Part shown: positions 35,340 through 45,562 of the stretch, in pieces
How the letters are laid out: every line of letters begins with the position of its first letter
Numbering within the stretch: the stretch's first letter is position 1
NCBI RefSeq assembly: GCF_000285535.1
Contig: NZ_HE610986.1
Coordinates: forward strand, 700,644-764,643
From: Bacillus timonensis
GTDB lineage: Bacteria; Bacillota; Bacilli; Bacillales; Bacillaceae_L
Direction of reading: 5' to 3'
Length of the DNA: 64,000 nucleotides
Notes under the pieces: generated by a model
What the model saw: only the letters and a program-made list of their open reading frames with translations
What the model was told of the DNA's origin: nothing
Database searches by the model: none
Made by a program: the position numbers and the translations under genes

Positions 35340-36335
35340 CTATTCCTGATTATTCTTCTCAAACCGCCAGGCATCCCTACACATTTCAATAAGATCCCTT
35401 TCTGCCGTCCAGCCAAGTTCACGTCTTGCTTTTGAAGTATCAGCAAAACAAGAAGCAATATCTCCAGGTCTACGATCTACGATTTCATATGGGACTTCAA
35501 TGCCATTAGCTTCTTCAAAAGATCTCACTAATTCTAGCACACTTGTTCCTTTTCCTGTTCCCAAATTATAAATATTAACCCCATCATTTAGATTTTCCAA
35601 AGCAGCAACATGGCCCTCAGCAAGATCTATTACATGAATATAATCGCGAACCCCTGTGCCATCCGCCGTAGGGTAATCATTTCCAAAAACCTTTAATTTC
35701 TCAAGTTTCCCTTTTGCCACTTGAGTTACGTATGGCATAAGATTATTTGGGATACCGTTAGGAGCTTCACCTATTAATCCACTTTCATGCGCCCCTACTG
35801 GGTTAAAATATCGAAGTATTGATACCGAAAAGGAGGGAATCGCATTCGCTATATCTGTTAAAATTCGCTCACTCATGGCCTTTGTCTCACCATAGGGATT
35901 AGTGGTTGGTAGGAGATTCATTGTCTCTACGAAAGGTACTTTATTATCTCCATACACTGTTGCTGATGAGCTAAAGACAAACCGTTTCACACCATATTTC
36001 TGACAAGCTTTTGTAAGAACCATGGTGCTTACAATATTGTTAAAGTAATATTCTAACGGCTTTTCTACGGATTCACCTACAGCCTTTAGTCCGGCAAAGT
36101 GAATAACACCATCTATTTTATGCTTAGAAAAGATGTTGTCCAATGCTACTTCATTAGTTACATCAATCTGATAGAAGGTTACTTCCTTGTTAGTTATTTC
36201 TTTGACTTTTTCTAAAGTTTCTATTTTACTATTGTAAAGATTATCAGCCACAATCACTTTATATCCTGCTTCAAGCAAGGCAATACAAGTGTGTGATCCT
36301 ATATATCCAGCTCCACCTGTTACCAGAATGTTCAT
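35340..36335 (-). CDS. galE: UDP-glucose 4-epimerase
   Basis: A 331-aa short-chain dehydrogenase-type epimerase interconverting UDP-glucose and UDP-galactose. The NAD motif is GGAGYIGSH at residue 7; the catalytic Ser/Tyr-x3-Lys is seen in FSSSATVYG and NPYGETKAMSE. Full family length. It supplies UDP-galactose for the exopolysaccharide encoded by the upstream genes. AAGGAGGATCTC upstream. Confidence 0.93.
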   Translation of the reverse strand: MNILVTGGAGYIGSHTCIALLEAGYKVIVADNLYNSKIETLEKVKEITNKEVTFYQIDVTNEVALDNIFSKHKIDGVIHFAGLKAVGESVEKPLEYYFNNIVSTMVLTKACQKYGVKRFVFSSSATVYGDNKVPFVETMNLLPTTNPYGETKAMSERILTDIANAIPSFSVSILRYFNPVGAHESGLIGEAPNGIPNNLMPYVTQVAKGKLEKLKVFGNDYPTADGTGVRDYIHVIDLAEGHVAALENLNDGVNIYNLGTGKGTSVLELVRSFEEANGIEVPYEIVDRRPGDIASCFADTSKARRELGWTAERDLIEMCRDAWRFEKNNQE

Positions 36336-36464
36336 TGTTGAGATCCTCCTTCCAAAAAGAATATAGAAAAAGCAAAAACTTTTTATTTATTAGAGGAATT
36401 TGTAAAATATATTTCCGAAAATACATTAAACTTATATAATCCATTAATCCTAAAAAGGAAGTAA

Positions 36465-37154
36465 TTATTTCTGCTGACCATAATACGCATTCGGTCCATG
36501 CTTTCTCGAATAATGCTTATCTAATATATAGTTACTCATGCTACTATTTGGATTTAATGTTAATGTTTTATATGCCATTTCAGCCACTTTTTCTAAAACA
36601 ACAGCGTTATAAACCGACTGTGCAGCATCTTTCCCCCAGCAAAAAGGACCATGATTTTTGACCAAAATACCTGGAATAGCCATTACATTAGAACCAGCTA
36701 TTGTTTCGATTATAACGTTTCCTGTATTTAACTCATAATCTTTTTCTACTTCATTTCTTGTAAGCTCCCTGGTACAGGGGATATCTCCATAAAAGTAGTC
36801 TGCATGGGTTGTTCCCAATGCAGGAATGCTTAATCCAGCTTGAGCAAATACTATTGCATTGGATGAGTGCGTATGAGTAACGCCCCCTATCTGAGGATAC
36901 GTCTTATATAGTACAAGATGAGTCGCTGTATCAGACGAAGGACTCCATCTCCCTTCTACTACATTACCATCCAAATCTACTATAACCATATCTTCCGGAG
37001 TCATATTATCATAATTAACCCCACTCGGTTTAATCACTACAAGATTACTTTCTCTATCGATTGCACTAACATTTCCCCAAGTATAAATAACTACACCTTT
37101 TTCAACTAAATCTAAGTTTGCTTTACATACTTTTTCCTTTAGCTGTTCTAACAT
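36465..37154 (-). CDS. Class II aldolase, L-ribulose-5-phosphate 4-epimerase family (AraD-like)
   Basis: 229 aa from ATG 37154; a longer upstream frame only overlaps the preceding gene. It is the normal AraD length. Zinc ligands are seen in [14 protein letters not shown] and the second His in [11 protein letters not shown]. The product ends HGPNAYYGQ, typical of AraD. In arabinose catabolism the enzyme converts L-ribulose-5-P to D-xylulose-5-P. Its start overlaps the preceding epimerase/reductase gene by 32 bases and a cytidylyltransferase lies further upstream. Here it may instead feed a pentitol-phosphate precursor. Confidence 0.85.
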   Translation of the reverse strand: MLEQLKEKVCKANLDLVEKGVVIYTWGNVSAIDRESNLVVIKPSGVNYDNMTPEDMVIVDLDGNVVEGRWSPSSDTATHLVLYKTYPQIGGVTHTHSSNAIVFAQAGLSIPALGTTHADYFYGDIPCTRELTRNEVEKDYELNTGNVIIETIAGSNVMAIPGILVKNHGPFCWGKDAAQSVYNAVVLEKVAEMAYKTLTLNPNSSMSNYILDKHYSRKHGPNAYYGQQK

Positions 37155-38208
37155 TGTCCCTATATCCCCCCAGTATGGAAATAGTGCGTTGTAGCCCTGA
37201 TACCATATCAAATTGTGGTTTCCAACCAAGTTTCATAAGTTTTGCTTCATCTAGTACAGCATCCTGTAATCTTGAATACCCTGCCTTTTCCACTTCATCA
37301 GGCATGTCAAATATAATATTCTTTTTAGTTTGCTTTACGATTAATTCAGCAATATCTTTTATTGTTACAGTTGAATTTCTATTTGCAATGTTATATGCCT
37401 CACCACTTTTACCTTTAAAAAGCACACACATAAGACCCGCAATTGTATCCGATAAATAGCAGTAGGAACGGCGCTGTTCTCCTTTACTTTTAAGTATAAT
37501 GTCCTCATTACAAATTGCTTTTCTAATGAATTGAGCTATAACTTTACTATCATCTGTAGTCATAGTTGGACCATAAATATAACCCAATCGAGCAATCACA
37601 CTATTAACTCCATATTGTTTACTATAACTTCGACACAACAATTCTGAAATTCGTTTACCTTCTGGATAACCAGATCGTATATTATTAAAGTCAATCAAAC
37701 CATATTCATTTTCATTGTGACCAACTGAACCTTTAATATCTCCATAAACCTCCATTGTCGAAGTAAACAACACTCTAGTATCTTTATGTTTTTTAGCATA
37801 TTCTAATACATTAGTTATTCCAAGAATATTTGTCTTAATTGTATCAACGGGGTATAAAGAATATGACTTAGGATCCGCGTTACTTGCTGCATGAATAATA
37901 AAAGTAAAATTAGTCGAATTGTCTAACGGATCGCAGATATCATGGGCAATTAATTCCAGATTGTCATCTTTTGTTCTATAATTAAACCTTTCGTTTAATT
38001 TAACATTTCTACGGCTCATTCCATATATTTTTATCTTTCGATTATGATTTCGATTATAATAAACAAATGTATCAACAAGGAATGAACCAATCAGCCCCGA
38101 TGCGCCTGTTATTAAAACAGATACATCATCCTTATCATTAGGGATATTAATATAAGAAGCGGCATGTTTTAAATCTTCTTGATATAATTCATTATTTACA
38201 TCTAACAT
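37123..38208 (-). CDS. NAD-dependent epimerase/dehydratase family protein
   Basis: 361 aa, extended SDR fold. The nucleotide motif [16 protein letters not shown] begins near residue 30, and the active-site region is [10 protein letters not shown] followed by [11 protein letters not shown] (Tyr-x3-Lys-like, YPEGK). It is probably an NDP-sugar or sugar-phosphate oxidoreductase in the exopolysaccharide pathway. It sits between the IspD-like cytidylyltransferase and AraD-like genes, overlapping the latter, so the three probably make one precursor. Confidence 0.8.
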   Translation of the reverse strand: MLDVNNELYQEDLKHAASYINIPNDKDDVSVLITGASGLIGSFLVDTFVYYNRNHNRKIKIYGMSRRNVKLNERFNYRTKDDNLELIAHDICDPLDNSTNFTFIIHAASNADPKSYSLYPVDTIKTNILGITNVLEYAKKHKDTRVLFTSTMEVYGDIKGSVGHNENEYGLIDFNNIRSGYPEGKRISELLCRSYSKQYGVNSVIARLGYIYGPTMTTDDSKVIAQFIRKAICNEDIILKSKGEQRRSYCYLSDTIAGLMCVLFKGKSGEAYNIANRNSTVTIKDIAELIVKQTKKNIIFDMPDEVEKAGYSRLQDAVLDEAKLMKLGWKPQFDMVSGLQRTISILGGYRDNVRTAKGKSM

Positions 38209-38248
38209 TTAGTGTCATCCAATCTCTTGACTTATTTGTGTCTTTTTA

Positions 38249-38959
38249 TTACTTCATCCAAACTTCTTTTTTTGAATTCAATAAAGACTTAAATATTTCT
38301 ATATCCTCCGGAGTGGTCAATTTAATGTTCTTTTCAGAACCTATAGAAAAGTATAGTTTTTGTTCTAATTCAATAAACATTGTACAAGTTGCAACAGAAT
38401 TTGTAATCCCTCTTCGAAGAGCTTCTTCATGTGCCCAAACTAATTTGTCAAGAGTAACTGCTTGTGGTGTTTGTGTTCTCTTTAAATTATCTCTTGGTAC
38501 CTGTGCTTCAGAAGATAGGCCATCTGTTGTTCTAAGCATTGCCTCAGCACAAGGTATAACTGTAATTGCATTTCCATAGGTGGAACAAACTCTTATATTA
38601 TCGGATATTATTTCTTCAGATACCATAGGTCTTATTGCATCATGAATTAAAACAATATCATTATCATTATGTCTGCTTTTTATATCATAAATACCATTTC
38701 TAATTGAGTCTTGACCATTTATCCCACCTGATACAACGTTCTCAAGTTTCGTTATTTCAAATTGTTTACAATATGCACGTAAAATATCATGCCATCCATC
38801 AATACAAACTACTACTATACCATCTATATTAGGATGCTTCTGAAAAGCTTCCAGGGTATAAATAATTACTGGTTTATCATACACATTTATAAACTGCTTA
38901 GGAATATCTTGGTGCATTCTTGCCCCTGAACCACCAGCGATAATAAGTGCAATATTCAT
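38249..38959 (-). CDS. IspD/TarI family cytidylyltransferase
   Basis: A 236-aa CTP-dependent nucleotidyltransferase. The N-terminal motif ALIIAGGSGARMHQDIPKQF binds CTP, HDAIRPMVSE is the family signature, and LTTPEDIEIF the C-terminal one. IspD makes CDP-methylerythritol for isoprenoids; TarI/Bcs1/Abp1-like members make CDP-ribitol or CDP-arabinitol for wall polymers. Its place in an exopolysaccharide locus with an AraD-like and a reductase-like gene favours a CDP-polyol role over the isoprenoid one. Confidence 0.82.
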   Translation of the reverse strand: MNIALIIAGGSGARMHQDIPKQFINVYDKPVIIYTLEAFQKHPNIDGIVVVCIDGWHDILRAYCKQFEITKLENVVSGGINGQDSIRNGIYDIKSRHNDNDIVLIHDAIRPMVSEEIISDNIRVCSTYGNAITVIPCAEAMLRTTDGLSSEAQVPRDNLKRTQTPQAVTLDKLVWAHEEALRRGITNSVATCTMFIELEQKLYFSIGSEKNIKLTTPEDIEIFKSLLNSKKEVWMK

Positions 38960-39266
38960 AAAATAACCTCCAAATTAAAATAAAATTATCACTTAATAAC
39001 TGATTTAGACATTGAACAATAGAATATACCCTTAAGTGGGTATACTCTATATATGATGAGCCAAGTGCTAAGGATTTTTAGGACCTAAAAAAAGAATACC
39101 CATCAGTTTTCCAATTAAATAAGTATTAATACAATTTACTAGCACCAAATACATCTGTAGACAATATAGATACTTAGCAAAAACTACAAAAAGTTGTATA
39201 AGGATTTTTTGATAAGTTGAAATTTTTTAGGTTAGTATTTTGGGAATTAGGAATTTTGAATTTGCT
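38960..39266. other. Intergenic gap in the exopolysaccharide locus
   Basis: About 300 AT-rich bases without a gene. It holds two small hairpins: TATACCC-TTAAGT-GGGTATA near 39025-39045 and the palindrome TTTTTAGG-ACCTAAAAA near 39075-39091. These may be a terminator and part of a promoter splitting the locus into two units. Confidence 0.4.
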
Positions 39267-40496
39267 TCAGTTTATAAAATCAAAGGACTTTTCCAAATAT
39301 TTTAGTACTGTCCTTCTGTAATCCATCCTATATTTTTGATCATATTTAGAATCTAGAGATGACTCTATAATCTGAACGACTTCTTCCGGGGTTTTATCCT
39401 TTGGTTTGAAAAACCTTTCTGGTACCCCAAGAGCATCACCAAAGAAAAGGACTTTATCATTCCAATCAATCCCTACAATTGGTTTATCAAAACCATATGC
39501 AATAATGCAAGCATGCAATCTACTGGCAACAATCATTTTAAAACTATTTATTGTTTCTACTAGTTCCTTATAATTAACAGGTCTTTCGATCACCACATCT
39601 CTACTAAACCCCATTTTTTCTGCTATTTTACACGCAAATTCAAAGTCAGGTATATGACCATTTGAAAACAACTTCCATTTATGGCCTTGTCTATCTAGTT
39701 GACTAATGATACTGCAGATCCAATCTTCATAAAACCCCTCGGTAATCCCTTGATTATATTGAACAAATCTAACTGGGTCAATTACACCAATTCCTATTTC
39801 CTCTGAGGAATAATCAGGTTCAAATCCAAAAACTTTGTCACACCAGATTGCAGTATCTGAAGACTTTCCAATTATAACGTCATTTGAATTCCCAACATAT
39901 TTCTTTAATGTGTCTATATCATCCCTAGTACTAATCATTTTAATATTTGGATAATTAAGATATTCTTTTACAATTTTGCAACTTGGATGGGTTAAATCAA
40001 AACCATTTTCAATACCTACTGCATTAAAAAAAACATTTATATTTAAATGATTAGCAGCCTCTACTAAAGTATGCATTGGATTGTGGAAATCCCTAATAAG
40101 ACGATATTTAACTAAAGCCCCTCCAACTATCACTACTAAATCGGTATCACGTAACATACTCTTAAAATAATTATTAAGACGTTGTTTCTCATTTGGATTA
40201 ATTTGAAATTTTATATTCTTTATTTGCTCATCTAATTTAGGAAAAAAAGGTCTTATTAGTTTTCCAGAAGCCCGTAATAAAAATACATTTGTCCTATCAA
40301 GAATTCCCGGATTTTGGAATTGGGTAAATTCATATTCATTTGCAGATTTTCTACCAAATAAATCTACATATTTAAATTTAATAGGGATTCCTTTTTCTTT
40401 CGCAATTTTATTATAAAAATACTCTACGCATTCAACCATTAATGGATCGCCAAGGTTTTTGTCATAAAACAAACCTACTAGAGCTATTGTTTTCAT
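39267..40496 (-). CDS. Polysaccharide pyruvyl transferase family protein
   Basis: A 409-aa GT-B-like enzyme of the PS_pyruv_trans family (WcaK/CsaB relatives). It has an N-terminal LVGLFYDKNLGDPLMVECVEYFY, a central VVIVGGALVKYRL and a C-terminal SRLHACIIAYGFDKPIVGIDWNDK, the conserved R-H-x-x-I-x-A region. Members transfer a pyruvate ketal from phosphoenolpyruvate to a sugar, giving acidic decoration of the polymer. First gene downstream of the flippase. Confidence 0.85.
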   Translation of the reverse strand: MKTIALVGLFYDKNLGDPLMVECVEYFYNKIAKEKGIPIKFKYVDLFGRKSANEYEFTQFQNPGILDRTNVFLLRASGKLIRPFFPKLDEQIKNIKFQINPNEKQRLNNYFKSMLRDTDLVVIVGGALVKYRLIRDFHNPMHTLVEAANHLNINVFFNAVGIENGFDLTHPSCKIVKEYLNYPNIKMISTRDDIDTLKKYVGNSNDVIIGKSSDTAIWCDKVFGFEPDYSSEEIGIGVIDPVRFVQYNQGITEGFYEDWICSIISQLDRQGHKWKLFSNGHIPDFEFACKIAEKMGFSRDVVIERPVNYKELVETINSFKMIVASRLHACIIAYGFDKPIVGIDWNDKVLFFGDALGVPERFFKPKDKTPEEVVQIIESSLDSKYDQKYRMDYRRTVLKYLEKSFDFIN

Positions 40497-40573
40497 TAAA
40501 AAGCCTCCAAAAAATACAAGTTAAATTTCTGTTTAATTTTTTCAAAATCTATGATTTATCCAATAAATTTATA

Positions 40574-41986
40574 TTAATTATTATTTCTTTTACTTGAAAG
40601 TTTCCTTATAAGTGAAACAATCCTATCTTTATATATAAAAATAGGCACACAAAATAATATCAGGAATAATATAGCATTCATAATATTATTTAAGAAAAAA
40701 TAGGAATAGCATGTAATACTGAAGAATATAGTTATATATAATAGCATAAAGTAATCAACTTTGATTACAAGGTAACGGCTTATTAACATAAACCTTCTTG
40801 TTACAATAACTAAATAAGCAATTGCTAAAGAAACGCTTGCAGCCTGTACTCCAATTGGGCTAATTAAAATATTTATCAATATAACATTTACTACACTCCC
40901 GAACATTGTAGTAGTGAAGATAAATTTGTTCTTTTTAATAGTACTGATAATACTAGCTAAAAAAGAACTTATTACTGAAAACAATGTCGCAATTAATGCA
41001 AATGGAATAATAGAAATTGCATTATTATAGGAACTATCAATGAATAGCGGAAAAATCAACTTAATAACTGGTAATAGTATGATTGTTCCTAATGAAAGGA
41101 ATTTAATATATTCATTAACAGCTATCGTATAGAATTTGTCCATTTCTAATTTAGATTTTCTTGCCTTTGAAAAGGTAAGTTCTTGCCAAGCCATTTGAAA
41201 ACCCTGAGTAAATAATTGAACAATTGTACCAAACTTAATAGCAACAGCATATAAACCATTATCTACAACGGATAACTTATTACTAATAACTATTTTATTA
41301 TAACTAGATAAGAACCAATATGCAGCTGAATTCAGTGAGAGTGGTAATGCAAATATTAGCATTTCTTTAAATAATTTCTTATTAAAGTATTTTAATTTAA
41401 GTTCCTTAAAGAAGTGAATATTCGTGCCAACTAATATTATATTTATTATTGTGCCAACAATATAAGATACATAAAGGTATTCGTAACCAAACTTAAAAAC
41501 AGCAATAAACAATATACTCAATAACAGATTTACAATAGCACTAAGCAACCCACCAAATACAAAAATATAATCTTTTCCCTTGGCACGAGCAGTAAAACCA
41601 ACTACTTGATTTAGATTGGTGAAAAAACCATATAGGAATAAAAGGAATATAAAAGGAATATCTAATAAAGGCCCCAACACAAAGACCGTTACACTATATA
41701 ACATTGTCGAAATAGTAAAAATTGTCATTCCAACAACAATTGGCTGTTTTTTTCCGTCATCTTCCTTGTAGTCAAAAAAGAAGCGTAAGATAACCCCCCA
41801 TATATCCAAAAATAATATTGAACTTACAAATGTAATATATGCTATATATAGGTCAAATGCACCGTAATCGGAGGGATGTAGATAATTCGTATACAATGGA
41901 AGTAGCAAGAATGAAATAGCTTTTGTTGCTACATTGCCTAGCATGTATATTCCAGATGATTTAATAAATTTCTTTAAATCTTTCAT
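40574..41986 (-). CDS. Lipid-linked oligosaccharide flippase (Wzx-like)
   Basis: About 470 aa, starting at MKDLKKFIKSSGIYMLGN (ATG 41986), a few bases after the LicD stop. Twelve to fourteen hydrophobic segments follow the MATE/polysaccharide-transporter pattern, with the usual N-terminal SGIYMLGNVATKAISFLLLPLYTNYL. It flips undecaprenyl-linked repeat units across the membrane for assembly by the Wzy polymerase encoded upstream. Confidence 0.88.
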   Translation of the reverse strand: MKDLKKFIKSSGIYMLGNVATKAISFLLLPLYTNYLHPSDYGAFDLYIAYITFVSSILFLDIWGVILRFFFDYKEDDGKKQPIVVGMTIFTISTMLYSVTVFVLGPLLDIPFIFLLFLYGFFTNLNQVVGFTARAKGKDYIFVFGGLLSAIVNLLLSILFIAVFKFGYEYLYVSYIVGTIINIILVGTNIHFFKELKLKYFNKKLFKEMLIFALPLSLNSAAYWFLSSYNKIVISNKLSVVDNGLYAVAIKFGTIVQLFTQGFQMAWQELTFSKARKSKLEMDKFYTIAVNEYIKFLSLGTIILLPVIKLIFPLFIDSSYNNAISIIPFALIATLFSVISSFLASIISTIKKNKFIFTTTMFGSVVNVILINILISPIGVQAASVSLAIAYLVIVTRRFMLISRYLVIKVDYFMLLYITIFFSITCYSYFFLNNIMNAILFLILFCVPIFIYKDRIVSLIRKLSSKRNNN

Positions 41987-41991
41987 TAACC

Positions 41992-42816
41992 TTATTCCTT
42001 CCAATATGCTGTAAAGTAGTGTTGCGATACTCTTTTTTCTATTGGAGGCAATTTCATATAATTGCCATAAATTGCTATTAAATAAGATTCATATCCTTTA
42101 AAGGCACGAAATTTTTCACCCTCAAACTCTATATCTATCTGTCCAGTAAAAACATCTTTAGGTAGTATTTCTTTTTTACCGTAAGTTGATAAAATAAAAC
42201 CAGCATGTGTGCTGTTATTAAAGCTGTATGTTTGCATCATTTTCAGCAATTTTCTTTTCATTTCTTCAGGTGTTGCTTTGCTGCGTAGATACATGTGTTT
42301 TGGGTAATAAATAATTTTCTTGATGTTTTTCTTCCAACTAGTATCGGAATTATAATATACTCTAGGCATTGCCATTCGCATACTATACATTAATTTTCTT
42401 ATAGAACTAACGAACTCTTCCTGATCATTAACATTACTTGGCACACCATCAATTGGAAATATATCTATATTAACACCTAAGTTTGGAATAACTGGTTCGT
42501 TAGGATTATCCATTGTCATTACTGTTCTTCTGTCAACTAGTTTTAAATATACTTGAAAAAAACCGGATGTTTCTGGTGAAATAAGCAAGTATCTTTTCTC
42601 TGTTTTAAGAATCTTAAGTAATCTTTCATATTCGGATCTAATTAAAAAGATATCTATATCGTCATCCCATGGAATAAAACCTTTATGACGAATAGCACCT
42701 AATAAAGTACCTCCACATAACGAATATTCTATATTGTTCTCTCTACATATTTTATCTATATATTTTAGAATATCTAGCATTATTTTTTTCTGCTCAGAAA
42801 TAGGAATCTTATTCAT
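41992..42816 (-). CDS. LicD family phosphotransferase
   Basis: About 274 aa from ATG 42816, with GGAGGAG upstream. The family core CGGTLLGAIRHKGFIPWDDDIDI (metal-binding Asp cluster) is intact. LicD proteins transfer phosphocholine or other phospho-polyols from a CDP-activated donor onto glycans. With the CDP-polyol-type genes downstream, a ribitol- or arabinitol-phosphate transfer is a reasonable idea; no choline genes are seen here. Confidence 0.87.
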   Translation of the reverse strand: MNKIPISEQKKIMLDILKYIDKICRENNIEYSLCGGTLLGAIRHKGFIPWDDDIDIFLIRSEYERLLKILKTEKRYLLISPETSGFFQVYLKLVDRRTVMTMDNPNEPVIPNLGVNIDIFPIDGVPSNVNDQEEFVSSIRKLMYSMRMAMPRVYYNSDTSWKKNIKKIIYYPKHMYLRSKATPEEMKRKLLKMMQTYSFNNSTHAGFILSTYGKKEILPKDVFTGQIDIEFEGEKFRAFKGYESYLIAIYGNYMKLPPIEKRVSQHYFTAYWKE

Positions 42817-42936
42817 ACTCTCCTCCATTTACCAACTTAGTTTTACTTTAAAATAAAAAAATTAAACTCCAGTTATTTCAATTTAAGCTAATAAATAACC
42901 TCGAGTTATGCTTTCCCTATAAGATTTATAAAAACA

Positions 42937-44403
42937 TTAATAACTTAACGAACTTTTTCTATAAACATGTTTCTTTTGCTTACTCAATATCGCTAATGAT
43001 AGGAACCAACATAAAAAGATTGGAATCCAAAACTGGAGTCCCATTAAAAAGTTTAACCATCCTAATGCACTCCCACGAGGAATAAGGAAAACTTCCATTA
43101 ATATCCGTAACAATATGACATTCTTAAACCAGTTATTTCCTATTAAATTACTAAATGAAGAAAACAATATCCCTAATAAAATACTAAAGATAACAATACC
43201 TATTAAACCAAAATCAAGATATAACTCTAAGATATATGAGGAACCTGCGCCTTGGCCATTCAAATAACTTTTTCCATAAAGATGGTACGACAAAGCATGG
43301 CTTAAACTATTTCCTAAAGTTGCATGTTCTACAGTATTGGAACCTAACCCTTCAACACCAAATAGAATTTGGCTTGGAGTACCTCTAGTAATATAATCTA
43401 TAAAAGATCCAAATGTATAGTTTTTATTATCATGGTCCGGTAAATATGGAGCTGCAGTATATCCTCTTGTTAATGTTGTAAACGAAATACCCTGATTATA
43501 AACAAAATCAACTATTGGATTCATATCATTTGTTTTTTCAATTTCAAAACGAACATAATTATAAGCCGAAAATAGTATCATAATTACAGGAATTATTGTA
43601 ATGATGGATATTTTGAGAGATCTTGTAATCCATTTTTTATATTTATCTAGCCCTACCATACTAGCCCTATAGTTTAATGAATCTCTCATTAAAAAATATA
43701 AAAAAGTGAATACTAAGGCTTCAGAAAAGGAGGTTCTAGAGCCAACAATTAAACTTGGAATTGTTGATAACGTATATATAAATAATACAAATGATGTTTG
43801 TTTTTTAGATGGTAACGTACATAAATAAATTGCTAGAAATGTTGGAACCATTTCACTAAACCCTTTTACAAAGAAAGGCAACCTACTATTATATTCAACA
43901 TAAAAATCATAATAAGAACTATTTTGTATAAAAATAATCTTTTCAAAGCCTTCCATAAAATTAAAAATAAGACAGAGAAAAAACAAAATTATGGAAACCC
44001 GTTGTAAATTTTTTATAAAATTAGAATCAGTATAAGTAAAAAAGTTATTTTTAAAGTCTTTTTCTTTAAATAATTTTTCATGTATTAATACACCGCTAAA
44101 TAAGCTTAACAAACTAAGACCTATTAATAGAAGGGCAATAGAACCTGTTTTCTCATCATAGTTTACTAATTTATAGCTACCTAACATATCAATAAACGGA
44201 CGAGATAATAGAAATAAAAATATTGTAATATTTATAAAGAGAAAATATCCTCTTTTCCTAATATTAATGAATGAAAATAACATATTCTGTATGTTCAGTA
44301 AAACCACAGACCATATTAATAGATGAAAATCATCAAAAATGAGCCACAGAAAAAATAACGCTATTACTAAATAAAATAGCAAAAAGCTTAGTATTTTTTT
44401 CAT
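42937..44403 (-). CDS. O-antigen/exopolysaccharide repeat polymerase (Wzy-like)
   Basis: A 488-aa integral membrane protein with about twelve hydrophobic segments and a large loop near the middle. It has no conserved enzyme motif, as expected of Wzy proteins. The arginine-containing loop with RGTPSQILFG and SYHLYGKSYLNGQGAGSS resembles oligosaccharide repeat-unit polymerases. Encoded between glycosyltransferases and LicD/flippase genes, it should polymerise the repeat units outside the membrane. Confidence 0.8.
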   Translation of the reverse strand: MKKILSFLLFYLVIALFFLWLIFDDFHLLIWSVVLLNIQNMLFSFINIRKRGYFLFINITIFLFLLSRPFIDMLGSYKLVNYDEKTGSIALLLIGLSLLSLFSGVLIHEKLFKEKDFKNNFFTYTDSNFIKNLQRVSIILFFLCLIFNFMEGFEKIIFIQNSSYYDFYVEYNSRLPFFVKGFSEMVPTFLAIYLCTLPSKKQTSFVLFIYTLSTIPSLIVGSRTSFSEALVFTFLYFLMRDSLNYRASMVGLDKYKKWITRSLKISIITIIPVIMILFSAYNYVRFEIEKTNDMNPIVDFVYNQGISFTTLTRGYTAAPYLPDHDNKNYTFGSFIDYITRGTPSQILFGVEGLGSNTVEHATLGNSLSHALSYHLYGKSYLNGQGAGSSYILELYLDFGLIGIVIFSILLGILFSSFSNLIGNNWFKNVILLRILMEVFLIPRGSALGWLNFLMGLQFWIPIFLCWFLSLAILSKQKKHVYRKSSLSY

Positions 44404-44550
44404 ACAATTACCCCTTTATTTACCGCCAAAAGTAAACTACTCCTATTCAATTTAATAGATTTAAAAATATAGGTTATCTCAGGATAATGCTTATTACACT
44501 ATCTTTAACTACTTAAAATATCTATCCCATAGAAACATATTTATATGTCA

Positions 44551-45515
44551 TTAAAATACTTGATATTTGTTTTGCTTACTTGATATTATTCTTTTATATA
44601 TAACTGGTCTAACTAGGAAAGCCAAAATTGCTAATTTTCTAGATATGGTAATATACGGATTTTTAAGTATTTCCCATTTTGTCGACTTTATAAAACTTTT
44701 AACATTTTTATACTCTTCTCTTGACTTATAATCCTCACAAGAAATTACCTTGTCAAGCACTTGTAGATAGGAGAATATATATTTTGCTTTCCAGGGAACA
44801 ATTTGATTAGGGAAATGTTTTTTAACCTTCTCAAGACCAGCACTCCATGCGTCTATTACACTAAGGCTTTTTGGATTAAAAGTATTTTTTGTTATACTTC
44901 CCCCTCTACTAACATAGTAATACAAAGGTTTTCCAGTTAATACAACTCTCGTAGCAGCCATTAATACATCTACAATAATAAATGTATCCTCATATAATTT
45001 ACCTACTGGATATCGAATATCTTTAAATATTTTTCTTTTATATAATTTATTAACCGCACTAGAATTAATTTTCCATATGCTACCTATTGACTCTTTTGTA
45101 TTCCAAACCTCAAACTCTTTAGGATCATTACTTGTAAATGTTTTGTTTTTAAAATATCTATAATAACCACAGACAGAAATATCTGCATCGTACTTTTTAA
45201 TATTATTGAAAAGTACTTCATACATGTCTTTCTCTATAAAATCATCACTATCAACAAAGCCTATATATTCTCCTTTGGCAATATCAATCCCTACATTACG
45301 CGCATCGCTTAATCCACCATTTTTTTATGAATAACCTTAATACGGCTATCTATAAGTGAATACTCATCACATATTTTACCGCCATTATCTGTTGAACCAT
45401 CATTAACAAGAATTAATTCAAAATCAGTTAATGTCTGATTCAAAATAGAATCTATACATTTATTTAAATATGTTTCAACATTGTAAACTGGAACTATTAT
45501 ACTTATTAAAGGCAT
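44551..45515 (-). CDS. Family 2 glycosyltransferase, split by an A-tract frameshift
   Basis: Residues 1-66 (45515 downwards) begin PLISIIVPVYNVETYLNKCIDSIL with the DXD-type region NDGSTDNGG. The frame breaks at an A7 run near 45323-45330. In the other frame the protein continues GGLSDARNVGID (not translated as one product), YIGFVDSDDF and YEVLFNNIKKYDADISVCGYYRY to 44551. One extra A would give a protein of about 321 aa, the normal length. This is either a true null mutation, a slippage switch or a sequencing error. Confidence 0.82.
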
Positions 45516-45562
45516 ATTACTCCTCTTTCTAAATAAATTATAAAGAAAATCTTCAATTCTAA

